Shown piece after piece: positions 11,201-21,596 of a stretch of 64,000 bases of DNA (its first letter is position 1; the number at the start of each line of letters is the position of its first letter). A program made the position numbers and the translations under genes. The stretch covers positions 51,863,136 to 51,927,135 of the forward strand of contig NC_081414.1 in assembly GCF_030272615.1 (NCBI RefSeq), read 5' to 3'. The notes beneath the pieces were generated by a model. The model was not told the origin of the DNA. It did not search any database and saw only the letters and a list, made by a program, of their open reading frames with translations. Source of the stretch: Cryptomeria japonica. Lineage: Eukaryota; Streptophyta; Pinopsida; Cupressales; Cupressaceae.

Positions 11201-11815
11201 ATGAAGGTAGAATTTCCAAACATGGATTTCCTTACTGTTACACTCAAGCAATGGACCTTGTACTTTGATGGTTCCTACACTCAACATGGCTCAGGTGTTG
11301 GCATCTTGTTTGTCACTCCTGAAGGACACACCATTCCAAGATTGTATAGACTCATGTTTCCATGCACCAATAAAATCACTGAGTATGAATCCTTGGTCAC
11401 AGGAATCAAAATGGTTGTAGAATGGAGAATCATGGAACTAAAAGTCTATGGAGATTCCTAATTGGTTATAAATTAGATCAACAATGAATATTAGACAAAG
11501 GATGACAAGTTGCTACCATACAAAAGAATGGTAGATGACTTCAAACATTATTTTGTACACATCACCTTTGAGAAAATACCAAGGTTGGACAACACAGAGG
11601 CCAATGCAATGGCCACTATCGCTTCACTGCTACAAATTCTAGAGCAACAGAGTCGTTATGAGTTCCTGGTAGAGCAACTATTTTCCCCGGCCTATGACAA
11701 TTTTGCTTCCCACGTCATCTATGCCTTAACTGGTTTAGACTCTCCTCTATATAGGACAATCTATGAATATCTTAAAACCAATACCCTACCCATTGACCTA
11801 TCTCGAAATTAAAAA
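11201..11815 (+). pseudogene. pol: Tat-1 second RNase H (plant/archaeal type)
   Basis: Additional RNase H after the Ty3-type one, a diagnostic feature of the Tat lineage. It begins WTLYFDGSYTQHGSGVGI at about 11252, with first catalytic Asp at 11267. Next come the E-containing TEYESLV, VYGDS (third acid, followed by a TAA stop at 11459) and DNTEANAMATIASL with the last acid. Its closest family is RVT_3 RNase H. Tat-2 has the same domain at 41780-42185. Confidence 0.85.
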
Positions 11816-13002
11816 TGCAACTTTATCCGGTAAGCCACCCATTATACCTTAACCACTGACACACTTTACCGTCGAGGTCTAGATGGTACTCTTCTTCATT
11901 GCCTTGATTGTAATGAATCTGACTCTTCTTTACATGAGATTCACAAGGGTATCTATGGCACACATTCAAGTAGTCCTACTCTCACTAAAAAACTTCTGAC
12001 AATGGGATATTATTGACTGACAATGGAAAAAGACTCTTATCAATTGCAAAGAAATTTCCTAAGTGCCAAATTCATGGAAATCTTATCCATGCACCAGGAC
12101 AGGCGTTGAAACCATTTACAACATCATGGCCTTTCTATTAGTGGGGACTTGATTTAGTAGGGAAAATCCATCCTTCCTCTTCAAACAGACACAAGTTCAT
12201 TATCATTGCAACAGAGTATTTCACAAAATGGATTGAAGCAGTCCCACTGACCACAGTAACTAGAAAACAGATTGCCTCATTTATTCTCAATTATCTAATT
12301 TGGAGATAGGGGATTCCCAGTTCCATCATCACTGACAACAGGCGTCCTTTAAAAAATTAGGGCGTACAAGAACTATGTGAGTGGTTCAAAATCCAACATC
12401 ATTTCTCTACACCTTACTACCCATAGGGGAATGGTCAAGCAGAGGCATCAAATAAAACAATCTTGAAAATCCTAAAGAAGATAGTAAATGATGCAGGAAA
12501 GGATTGGCATGTGAAACTCAATCCAAAACTCTTGGCATATAGGACTAGCATTTGGACACCTACAGGGGCTACGCCATATTCATTGGTGTACGGATCAAAA
12601 TAAATTTTACCTCTTGATGTATAAATTCCATCCCTCAGAGTATCTTTAAAAGGTCTCATACCAGATGATGATTATCGTGTCAATAGATTGCAAGAACTAG
12701 AGCTTCTGGATGAAAAACAAAAACATGCCTATGATCATCTCAAAGCATACTAGCAACGCATGTTTAGAAGCTACAACCACAGATTCATCGCTAGGATTTT
12801 TAACATCGGTGATCTTGTACTCATAGAAAATCCTAGAAATCAATAGGATCAAGAAAAGAAGGGGAAGTTTGAACCTAATTGGTTAGGTCCCTATGTTATC
12901 ATATCAGCCTATGGATTAGACACTTATCAGCTAACAACTTCAGAGGGTGATGTGCTTGACGAACCAACCAACAACATCCATCTGAAGAAATTCTACACTT
13001 AA
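11816..13002 (+). pseudogene. pol: Tat-1 integrase
   Basis: DDE integrase that inserts the cDNA. The zinc-binding N-terminal part has LHEIHKGIYG and KCQIHGN. The catalytic acids are visible: Asp in GLDLVGK (12151), Asp in IITDN (12334) and Glu in GNGQAEASNK (12442). The C-terminal part contains GKFEPNWLGPYVI and ends NIHLKKFYT-stop at 13000. A missing T near 12045, compared with Tat-2, causes a frameshift, and stops occur at 12313, 12358, 12424 and elsewhere. No chromodomain is seen, as expected for Tat. Confidence 0.88.
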
Positions 13003-14009
13003 GTGGTCTAATGTACGGAAAAGGTGAAAAATACAAAAAAAAAATCAAAAAAACAACAAAAAGGTGCAATAAAAACAAATGGTGAAAACTTGACAACATG
13101 CACTATTTGTGAGAGAAAAACTCCTTTATCTATCATTACTCATATCTTTTGCATCCAAAGTCAAAGCTAATGGCCATCGCCCAACACTTTTTACGCAACA
13201 TTATCTCGGATATACTTAGCGTAGTCACTGTCCTTGCTTATCTAAAGAACAGTTCATCATATCCCACCATGGCTAGGTAATTATTGTGAATATCCACATC
13301 GATAGGTATCTATAGCTAGGGGCAGCATTCCTTTGACTTCAAGCATTCCAACAACAAGCAAACAAGAATAACAACACGCTAAGGAAACCCTGTCAACAAC
13401 AACTCATCAGCTGAGAAAACAAGAGATTGATCCAATTAACAAATTCAACACACACATGATGGATGATTTTCTGAATGATAATTTGTTTAAATTTTCCATG
13501 AAGTTTTGACTATTTTGTACTTAAATTTTTTGAATCATTGGATATCCTGAATTTCTCAATGATGCATCAAGCTAGAGAAGGTGGCAGGGGAATCTGATAC
13601 TCTTTTTGGTTTTCTGTTTGTGAGGTGATCACTTGTACGGTACACATTTTGTCTTGAGACATGATTGAAAACATATCTTTGAAGACATTGTTCCACTTGG
13701 CGCATACAAATGGTTAACTCTTGTTTGTTTTATGCAAGCAACACTCAGGTTGTCTTGGTTTAATTATACCTCGACACTTGTGCCGTCTTGCAATATAAAA
13801 ATCCATGTAAGTTTTCCTTAGGTCATTATGGTTCAATTATACCATTATGCTTGTATAAAATTCCAACAAATCAAAATCTCAATGATGACAAACAAAAATA
13901 GAGCAAAAACATGTGACTACACGAGAATGAGAATAAGAAAAGGAGGGTGAGCAATTAGCTCCATATCATTTTATGCTTGCATTTAGTTGCATATCATTTT
14001 ACACTTGCA
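13003..14009 (+). other. Tat-1 3' region after pol, no gene seen
   Basis: Non-coding by appearance. From 13704 on it aligns with Tat-2 50808 onward; the stretch 12781-13703 is missing in Tat-2. Confidence 0.5.
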
Positions 14010-14130
14010 TTTAGCTGCACATCTCATTTCAAGATACATCTCACATCACATCATTATCACACATCTCATTTTCAAGATACATCTCATATCATAAATCTCA
14101 TTTTCAAGATACATCTCACATCATACATCA
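14010..14130 (+). repeat. 43-bp minisatellite, about three units
   Basis: The phrase CAAGATACATCTCA recurs at 14030, 14073 and 14105 (steps 43 and 32). It is the short counterpart of the eight-unit array at 51080-51430 in Tat-2. Confidence 0.75.
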
Positions 14131-14305
14131 ACAAAATCAAGATAAATAGAGCATCATTATATTTTCATCATTATAGCTCATACATCATAATCAAAATCAA
14201 AAGCATTACTATCTAAGCATTACATCATCATCACAAAATCATATCAATGTAAATCATAAATCATCATCCATAATAAATCACATGTTAATTAGAGAAATTA
14301 GTGCC

Positions 14306-14323
14306 ATATATATATATATATAT
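14306..14323. repeat. (TA)n microsatellite
   Basis: Nine uninterrupted AT dinucleotides. Confidence 0.8.
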
Positions 14324-14399
14324 CAAAATGGTCGAAATGTACAAGGGGTATCATGTCCGTCAAAATGCAACAAAATGATCAAAATACAAAAGAGACAAG

Positions 14400-14775
14400 T
14401 CTCTCAGGTATGACTATCTCCTAAGGCTGACGGTCTTGCAGCAGATGTCCCAACTCCTAGATCTCCCCCAGGTGGATCACATCGAGAAGGTCTCGTAACA
14501 CCTCTACTCTTTGTCCCCGTCTGACTCTGAGCTAATCAACTGGCTGCAAAACTAGGAGCTCTCTGCTCTCTAGGGACTAGATCCTCATATAACCTCCTGT
14601 AGTACTCAACCACCATGGCCATGTATCGTATCTCCCTCAGTGTGTCCTACATCGTGCCACCACCTGTCACTCTCTGCAATCTCTCTGCAAGCTCCTCTAC
14701 TTGACCCTAGCGTGCTCTCTCTGTATCCCGCTCTGCCATAATCTATCTAATCTGGCACTGCTATGCTAGCACCTT
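14400..14775 (-). pseudogene. C-terminal part of antisense plant-mobile-domain ORF
   Basis: Read on the minus strand, this gives a helical, charged segment (EELAERLQRVTGGGTM, then IRYMAMVVEYYRRLYEDLVP) followed by a Ser/Pro-rich tail. It probably continues the protein encoded at 18106-20105, separated from it by an inserted segment. The link is inferred from strand, order and charge; the segment alone has no recognisable domain. Confidence 0.45.
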
Positions 14776-15307
14776 GTTGCCCCCATATTTTTCCTACATA
14801 AAATTTGAACTTCAAATAGATGTCAATGTCGAGTAAAGGTCCAATGAGTGTTTACGTGTAAGTAATGAATGCATCGTCCAAGGTCATTACTAGTTAAAAT
14901 CCAAAAAATGGAAGAATTTAGAGAATTACCACAAATTGAGGGAAATCACTTGACAATCAGGATCTAAATGTCATTTTATATCGTGTGGCCAACTTTCACC
15001 TAAACCCAGTTCATACTTTGTCATATATTAAACTTTCAATTTTTGGTGTCTGTTTCTCCCAAATGATTAAAATATCTCATTTAACTCCCTACCGTTTGAA
15101 AGTTATGTAATTTTTCTCCAGCCAAAGCGATATATTTAAAATATTTAAATTATTTCTCAAATGATAATTTAATATTTTAAATTATTTCAATATGTTTGGT
15201 CATCTGCGATAAGAAAATCATCTTCAAACATCGGTGGCATTCCTCCTTGATTCATTCTCAACAAAAAATGGTTTCCAAGGTGTAAAGGATAGCTCGTTGA
15301 AGCACAA

Positions 15308-15533
15308 GGTTAGAAATGCTCACTTTTTTAGCATTCTTAACCTCATTTCTTAACCTTTTTCCAAAAAGGTTAGAAATGCTCACTTTTTGAGAATTTCTAA
15401 CCCATATTTCTAACCTTTCACAAAAGGTTAGAAATGCTCACTTTTTGAGCATTTCTATCCTCATATCTTAACCTTGCGGGTCCCACTTTGTCAAAGAAGG
15501 TTAGAAATGCTCAAAAAGTGAGCATTCTTAACC
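15308..15533. repeat. Four near-identical foldback hairpins
   Basis: Units begin at 15308, 15368, 15426 and 15499. Each is about 35 bp with 14-15 bp arms: GGTTAGAAATGCTCA, a short T-rich loop, then TGAGCATTTCTAACC or a near match. The fourth unit carries the complementary loop (CAAAAAG). The arms also match between units, so longer pairings are possible. Confidence 0.85.
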
Positions 15534-15953
15534 TTTTTGAATAAGAGTTTTTTTTAAAAAAAAGAGAGCTTCAACTAGCAGGTTATGAACATTCATCAAT
15601 GTACTGAAAGAAGCATGGACATACCAAAAATGGAATATAGCTGCGAAGTCTGAAAGGCGTAGATTGTCAGAATGAATGAATGCTTTTAGATGAGGTTGAG
15701 TTAATCTGCCACGATGTTCATCATAGCATAGAGGATCAAAGAACTTTGTCAGGCATGGAGTTGCAGCTGCTTGGTATGATTGATATGCAGAATATAGGGG
15801 TGGAGCTGCTATTTTGAAAAAATGTACATAAACTGTTTTGGGAGACCACCACAGTCCATGTGATAATGCAACCATAGACTAAGGAATTTACTCTTTGACG
15901 AGCCATCACAAAGGAAGAGAATGTCACCAGTGAATGCAAACCATGGCAGCCCA

Positions 15954-16550
15954 GACAATGCATGTGAACCATTTGACAAAATTCTTGAAAGAAATGTGGT
16001 CTCATGGAATGCGATGAATACATGATATGCATGGAATGGAGTTTGCGAGGAAGCTCTTAAAGTGTTTGGATTAATGCCGCTCATAGGTGTTTAACTATTT
16101 GGAAGACCGCCTCAAGGAGATATGGAACACGTCAAATGCAAATCATGGGAGTCTTGATGTGGCATGTGAACTATTTGATAGAATATCGTGGTAGATAAGA
16201 ATACACCGAGGAAGCATAGGAAATGCGTTTGACAATGCATGTTAACTGTTTGGCATAAGTTCCTCAAAGAATACCGAGATTATCAGTAGTGCACATACAC
16301 TATTTGGCATCATCCCTCACAGTTACGTGGTCTCAAGGCATGATAATGTGACAAGGTGTGTGAACTAAACATTGTTTCCAGCAGAGTTGTTCTTTGATAT
16401 CAGTTTTTTTTATGCTACTGCAAATCGTGGGAAATGTGGAATGCACAAACAACGCACGTGAATAGTTTGATAGAATTCCTCAAAGAAATGTGGTCTCATG
16501 AAGTGTGATGATTGTTGGATGTCTACCAAATGTAGACCGTGGGCATAGGG
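15954..16550 (+). pseudogene. PPR-protein pseudogene fragment
   Basis: At 15954-16090 the plus strand reads as a pentatricopeptide unit: FDKILERNVVSWNAM, then WNGVCEEALKVFGLM. This is the classic P-L-S type PPR pattern of plant organelle RNA-editing factors. Further degraded repeats of the same phrase appear downstream (for example near 16190-16330, and FDRIPQRNVVS-like at about 16460-16500), all out of register with stops. Only fragments remain. Source gene unknown. Confidence 0.6.
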
Positions 16551-16584
16551 AGAGTGCGAACAACGCACATGAATAGTTTGACAG

Positions 16585-17190
16585 GTGGATCAAATGGTAT
16601 AGGTGCAGCCACAGTTAGGAAATTTGTGGCAGAAGGTGCTTATGTGTACGTTGTTGACATTGATGAAGAGGGAGGGGTTAAAGTTTGTTAAGAGCTCGAT
16701 GGGAATTCTTCATTTGTGAAGTGTTAAGTGGCAATAGAGACCCATGTGAAAGAGGTCATAGATCGAGCGATGGAGGAGAAGGGGCATCTAGATATCATGA
16801 CGAACAATGCAGGTATATTGCACGCTCATGGTAATTCCATTGCATAGGTTTCTGTTGAGACTTGGGAAAGAGTGATAGCTATGAATGTTACAGGAGCTAT
16901 GTTAGGAATGAAGCATGGTGCAAGGGTCATGATTCCACACAACTCTGGTTCCATACTCTTCAATTGCAGTGTTTTGGGACTGATGAAGACTGATAATGCC
17001 TCTCATGGTTACATGGCTTCCAAGAATGCTCTATTGGGGTTTGATGAAGAGTGGTGCAGTGGAGTTGGCAAAGGAAGGAATATGTGTGAATTCTATGTCA
17101 TCCTTTGGGATTGTGACAAAGATGATTGAGGAGTGGCTAATGTGTGGGGTAATTTGTGATGACAAGTATTTTTCCCAAGATGCTTGTTGA
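16585..17190 (+). pseudogene. Short-chain dehydrogenase/reductase pseudogene
   Basis: Clear SDR fold signatures: GGSNGIGAATVRKFVAEGAY (Rossmann glycine motif, missing the first residues), a VVDID acidic cofactor segment, LDIMTNNAGIL (NNAG), ERVIAMNVTGAMLGMKHGAR, and the catalytic YMASK with the Ser region before it. The closest known style is the plant SDR110C group (secoisolariciresinol-dehydrogenase-like, xanthoxin-dehydrogenase-like). Stops occur near 16688, 16724 and 16844, and a frameshift after ALLGF moves the rest (KSGAVELAKEGICVNSMS) to another frame. The C-terminal third is absent. No introns are evident in the part retained. Confidence 0.85.
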
Positions 17191-18105
17191 GATATGAAAG
17201 GTGACAATGAAAATGAAGGAAAGAGAATTAGTCATACCTAATGCAAGCTTTCCCATTATTATTCAAGAAGGCATTATGTTCATAGAAAGGAAAGGTGCTT
17301 AGCAAATGTAGTTAGAATGTATGATTCAGGCATGTATTGGAAAAAGACATAATGGGCATCTTGAGAAATCAAGTAACTTGCACTTTCTTTGGAAATATTG
17401 GTTTTAGGTTACCATTTTGGTAAAGGTGACTTTTTGTCACTCATTGTAACTAAAGGTTAGGAAGTTGACTTTTTCTATGCATAAGTGTGTAAGTTACTAA
17501 CTCTTTGAAATTCACGTAGAAAAGAGTTAGTTATTAACCCAAGATAGAGTTAGCTACTAAGGTGGTTATTCTGGGAAGCCTATAAATACAAGGCTATTGG
17601 TAATCTAAGAGGGGGAGACTTTTTACAGAGGGGAAAACTCTGCTGGAATTCCAGGAGAAACTTGTAATCACATTTTGATTTGCACTATGTATTGAAAGGA
17701 TTTTGGACTTGTATATTTTCAGAAGAATAATGAAGAATATGTCTTAGTTCGTATGTTCTAAATGTATTCATGTGTTATTATTGCCAATTTCTTGTATGTC
17801 AAATTGGTAGTCTTTTTTATGCATATGTGATTTGTACAATTGATGTGATGATGCATAAGCAACCTTTGGTATGTTAGTTTGAATGTGTCGAAGTATCTTA
17901 ACTCTGCGTATGTTGAGATTTGTCATTCTTCTTTGTCGTCATCTCATGGCTAAGCATATTGCGTTACAAACTCCCCTCATAATTTGTTGCGAATGTTGAG
18001 AAATCTCAGTTGATGGTCATATGTCTATTGTTGGGGTTTCTATCTTTATTTCCTTTTAGTTCTATGTTTTCTCCTTTATGTACTTTCAGGTTAAAAGTAC
18101 ACGAA
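17191..18105 (+). other. Unassigned stretch with TATA box
   Basis: No coding signal. CCTATAAATACAAGGC at 17578, followed by an AGAGGGGGAGACTTTTT tract, looks like an LTR-type promoter and leader. I could not find LTR ends. Confidence 0.35.
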
Positions 18106-20105
18106 AATCCTAAACACCCCTATCATAAGAGGGAGCTACCCCTCTCAAATGTAGAGGAAGATCATGTTTCATAGAATGATCTCTCCAACTATTGGAATGT
18201 TTGTCACTGCTTATTGGGCAAACATGGTCAGTTTCAGGTAAATGACCACAGTGACAAATCTTTTTACCAACACACCTATGCCTGTAGCTGCTACACTGTG
18301 ACCTGTAATGATCTAATCTGTGAGTCCTGTCGATTGGTAGGTATCCTAAACTTAATGGGTACCTGTGTTGTGGTCCCACCCATGCCTGTCCCTGTCCAAG
18401 GCGTAGGTGGAGGTAGAACATCTGATATCCTCCTCTGGGTGGGTCTCCTATCATCCTTTATACCCCTCAGATCTGCTAACACTACACCTACCCTACCAGT
18501 ACCACCAACACGAAGGAGAAGTCCTCTTCCTCTCCCTCCATCTCCTCCTCATCCTCTATCTTGTCCTCTATCTGTCCCTCCATCACCACCTCATCCTTTA
18601 TCTCTCCCCAAACCTCCTCTATCACCTCCATATCCTCCTCCTCCTCCTCCTCCTCCTCCTCCTCCATCACCTCCTCCACCATCCCCACATCCCTCTTTGA
18701 CCTCCTCTCCCTCCATCTCCTCATCATCATCTATCTCATCCTCTATCTCTCCCTCCATCACCACCTCATCCTCTATCTCTCCCCAAACCTCCTCTATCAC
18801 CTCTATATCCTCCTCCTCCTCCTCCTCCATCACCTCCTCCATCATCCACACCTCCCTCTCTGACCTCCTCTCCCTCCTCATCTCTTTTTCTCACTCCCCC
18901 TCGCCTCTCTAGCTACTTATCCTCCTCATCATCAAAAGAAAGTAAAATCTCTGTTGGATCCAATATATGTGCCACTACATGTGCCATGAAGTAGGTCGAG
19001 AACTCCTTTGTCATCCTTGCATCAACAATCATAGCTCTGTAATCCCAGGTCTGACCTGCCAAAGTCATGTACTCCTCTACTGCCACTACACTATCCACTG
19101 TGGGCCCCTACTTGGGCACATCCTATCTCCGACAAGCATATAAGAATGTTCCCTGTGGCATCCCCTACTGTCTCCCATACTAGCACTACACACAACTATG
19201 CAAAAATCACTTGATAATAAAGGGCATCCGCTCGATCAAATATGTCGATATATAAAGATAGGGCATCTCTATCTCATCCTCAACCCACACCTCGCAATCC
19301 ATATACAGTCTCCGAATGACTGTATCAATATGATGAAATTCTCTCCGCCAGTGCTTTAGTTTTTCCAGCTAGCATTGGACAATTATACCTATATATCCAT
19401 ACACATATGCCTACCCAACTAGCCTATCCCTATCTACAAGTGGTCTCGCCATAGGAATGTGCTCCCAAGCCCACACCTATAATAATGTCACCCCCACTGA
19501 CAAACTGTTGTATCCCAGGTATACCACCTGGTGAAGCTCTATGTAAAGATGGGCTGACATGCATGACCCCCATGCAAACCCACGTCCCTAAGTAATCATG
19601 TCCTCCAACACCAATCCCCATCCCATAGCTAGTCCCTTCGACCTACGGTCGGGATACAAGAATCCACCAATGAAGCCTACTAAAACATAGGGTAAAGGAG
19701 AATAATCTAGATCTAAAAACTCCTACCATGAGATCTCATATCCATAAATCTTATCATCCTGGAAGATGCGACAAAGAGCCTCTATCCCACCCTTCGCAGT
19801 CTGCTCATATTGAAACAAGACCCCCACAATCAGAATCCACAGAATGCGATAATAGTCCTCCAGTGTGATTGTTATCTCGCTAGTAGCTAAATGAAAGGTG
19901 TTTGTGTCATTGTGCCACCTCTCTGCTAAAGCTGTCAACAAACCCCAGTTAATGATATACTGAGGCATGTCTAGTAAAGAGGTCAACCCGCATCTCTTAA
20001 TCACATATCTATCAGCCTGTGACAATCATGGAATCAATGACCACAGTCGCGGAAATCACTCTCGTGACTGAAGTACACCAAGTTGTGCCTGCAAAACAAC
20101 AAATG
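18106..20105 (-). pseudogene. Antisense plant mobile domain (PMD) ORF of Tat-1
   Basis: Minus-strand coding remnant between integrase and the 3' LTR. From 20025 downward it reads SQADRYVIKRCGLTSLLDMP, then INWGLLTALAERWHNDTNTF, then TFHLATSEITITLEDYYRIL: the hallmark start of a plant mobile domain (PF10536, as in MAIN/MAIL1). Downstream come RAWEHIPMARPL-like residues (about 19470-19440) and a conserved tail, then an acidic Glu-rich repeat (18520-18900). Many stops and shifts are present. Antisense extra ORFs, some with PMD, are known in Tat/Ogre elements. Tat-2 has lost this region. The PMD may act in gene silencing pathways, but no function can be inferred for this broken copy. Confidence 0.75.
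18520..18900 (-). repeat. Duplicated CT-rich tract encoding Glu/Asp repeat
   Basis: Plus strand is CCTCCTCC-rich; minus strand encodes runs of Glu with EVIEEVWGEIEDEVVMEGEI repeated twice, about 175 bp apart. It forms the acidic linker of the PMD protein. Confidence 0.7.
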
Positions 20106-20180
20106 TCCATCATTAGTTCTCACATCTATCTGATGTATCCAATCAAAACAAAATCAACTTGAAAAAAAGAAGCATCAAAT

Positions 20181-20290
20181 CAAGCACCATATCGAAACTC
20201 AAAACACCATATCGAAAATCAAAGATCCATATCGAAAATCAAAGACCCATATCGAAAATCAAAGACCCATAAGCACCATATTGAGAAATC
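20181..20290 (+). repeat. 20-bp tandem repeat (ATCGAAAATCAAAGACCCAT)
   Basis: Units start at 20191, 20211, 20231 and 20251 exactly 20 bp apart, with decayed copies on both sides. A longer, looser version occurs in Tat-2 at 52190-52540. Confidence 0.8.
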
Positions 20291-20299
20291 ATATCAAAG

Positions 20300-20689
20300 A
20301 CCAATAAAACAAGCAACTCAAAATCCATATCACAAGCATCATATTAGGAATCATATCAGAAATCAAGAATCTGAACTCATATCGGACATCAAATTTAATT
20401 CCAAGGAAAAAAATCAAAGATCCACATCAACAAAAAATCAAGATCCTCATTCAAACACTTAATCAACTTGGAACTTCATAACGAAAGCAATTTCAACAGA
20501 CTCTCAATCATCATATCAAGACTCAGACATCATCACAACAAGCAAAAAATTAGCTCAAAACCCATCCCAAAACACTCAGCAGGGACCTATCCACTCCTAA
20601 GTCATCTACCTCATCTATTCCTCCTGCGACGCATTCTTCCAAGTCTTTTCAACCCATTTTTCTTACCCACATGCCACAACATCCCATCC
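20300..20689. other. AT-rich Tat-1 3' region, no gene seen
   Basis: Only decayed copies of the preceding repeat and low-complexity CATCA-rich sequence are visible. Confidence 0.4.
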
Positions 20690-21003
20690 ATGCACTAATA
20701 TGCTAACTATGTGCTATCTTTCTACACCTATGCGCTATAATATTTCTTCCATGTGCTAAACTAACATATGCGCTAACTAGGGTCACCATAGCGCTCACCT
20801 GCTTACCTTATGCGCTAGTTCACCCTATGCGCTATCCTACACCTTATTCGCGCTAGCCTGTCAACCCAGTGTGATAAAATCCTAAACATGCTATCTAACA
20901 CCTATGACACGTTGCAAAATATACCTAAGACATTGACCTAACTAGGTTACCCTACGCATTATGATGCTTATCATATGCGCTACCCTAGACCTCCTACATG
21001 CTA
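20690..21003 (-). repeat. Array A3: inverted copy of the 21-bp motif array
   Basis: ATGCGCTA, the reverse complement of TAGCGCAT, recurs at 20709, 20730, 20751, 20768, 20810, 20827, about 20848 and 20975, with decayed copies between. Steps are 21, 21, 17, 42, 17 and 21. It lies about 600 bp upstream of the 3' LTR, opposite in orientation to the leader arrays. Confidence 0.8.
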
Positions 21004-21580
21004 AAACGACAAAATTGAAAGCAAAAACTAAAAAATGTGACCAAAATCGACAAAATAAATAAAAAACATGGCAAATTTAGGTGACTTATAGGTGGACCAT
21101 ACATGGCGGGCCTCCGGTATTGACTAAAGTGCTCGAATTGGTGAGAAGCATAAGGAACTGGCATTTTCGTCAGAGCTAAGGCATCACAATCACAAGGAGA
21201 CAAATGTGGTAATGACAAGAATAGAATCACTTTTTACCTTTTTATAGGGTAAAATTCAAAAAGGGTTAGTAGGTGGGGCATGTATTTTGCACATTTTATC
21301 CCTTTTAATCCTTATCAAACATCATTTTCAGGAGATGAATCAATTACACTGCATTCAACACAGTCAAAATTTCAAAATGCAATTTAAATAAAAAATGATT
21401 ATCAAATCAACAAATTTTTCAAAATCCTTGATTCATCTCCCGAGGGGGCATCATCAATATCATTCATCAAATTTGGGGCATGATATGAACATTTCAACAC
21501 ATGACATCATATCGAAATCTCGACAGAAACATCATATTTGACAAAATTTTCTTTGAATCAACATGTGCACACACATCACT

Positions 21581-21596
21581 TCAAAGAGGGGCAAAA
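21581..21596 (+). other. Polypurine tract of Tat-1
   Basis: CAAAGAGGGGCAAAA directly precedes the TGTAGA start of the 3' LTR. Tat-2 has AAAGAGGGGCAAAA at 52879-52892. Confidence 0.75.

Larger units (their letters stand above)
14776..18105. mobile_element. Inserted segment carrying hairpins and gene fragments
   Basis: About 3.3 kb that interrupts the antisense ORF and has no counterpart in Tat-2. It holds four foldback hairpins, PPR-like and short-chain-dehydrogenase fragments on the plus strand, and a TATA-bearing stretch. Both ends are approximate; I found no terminal inverted repeat or target duplication. It could be a gene-capturing DNA transposon, a degraded LTR element with captured sequence, or a filler patch from double-strand break repair. 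Confidence 0.45.

Noticed and set aside
15528-15875. 115-codon minus-strand open frame
   Set aside because: No recognisable content, and it lies next to plus-strand PPR-like sequence; treated as chance.
16872-17190. Functional SDR gene
   Set aside because: Has stops, a frameshift, an incomplete cofactor motif and no C-terminal third.
18214-18912. 232-codon plus-strand Pro/Ser-rich open frame
   Set aside because: It is the reverse of the Glu-rich repeat of the minus-strand PMD ORF; the CCT/CTC repeat keeps all frames open.
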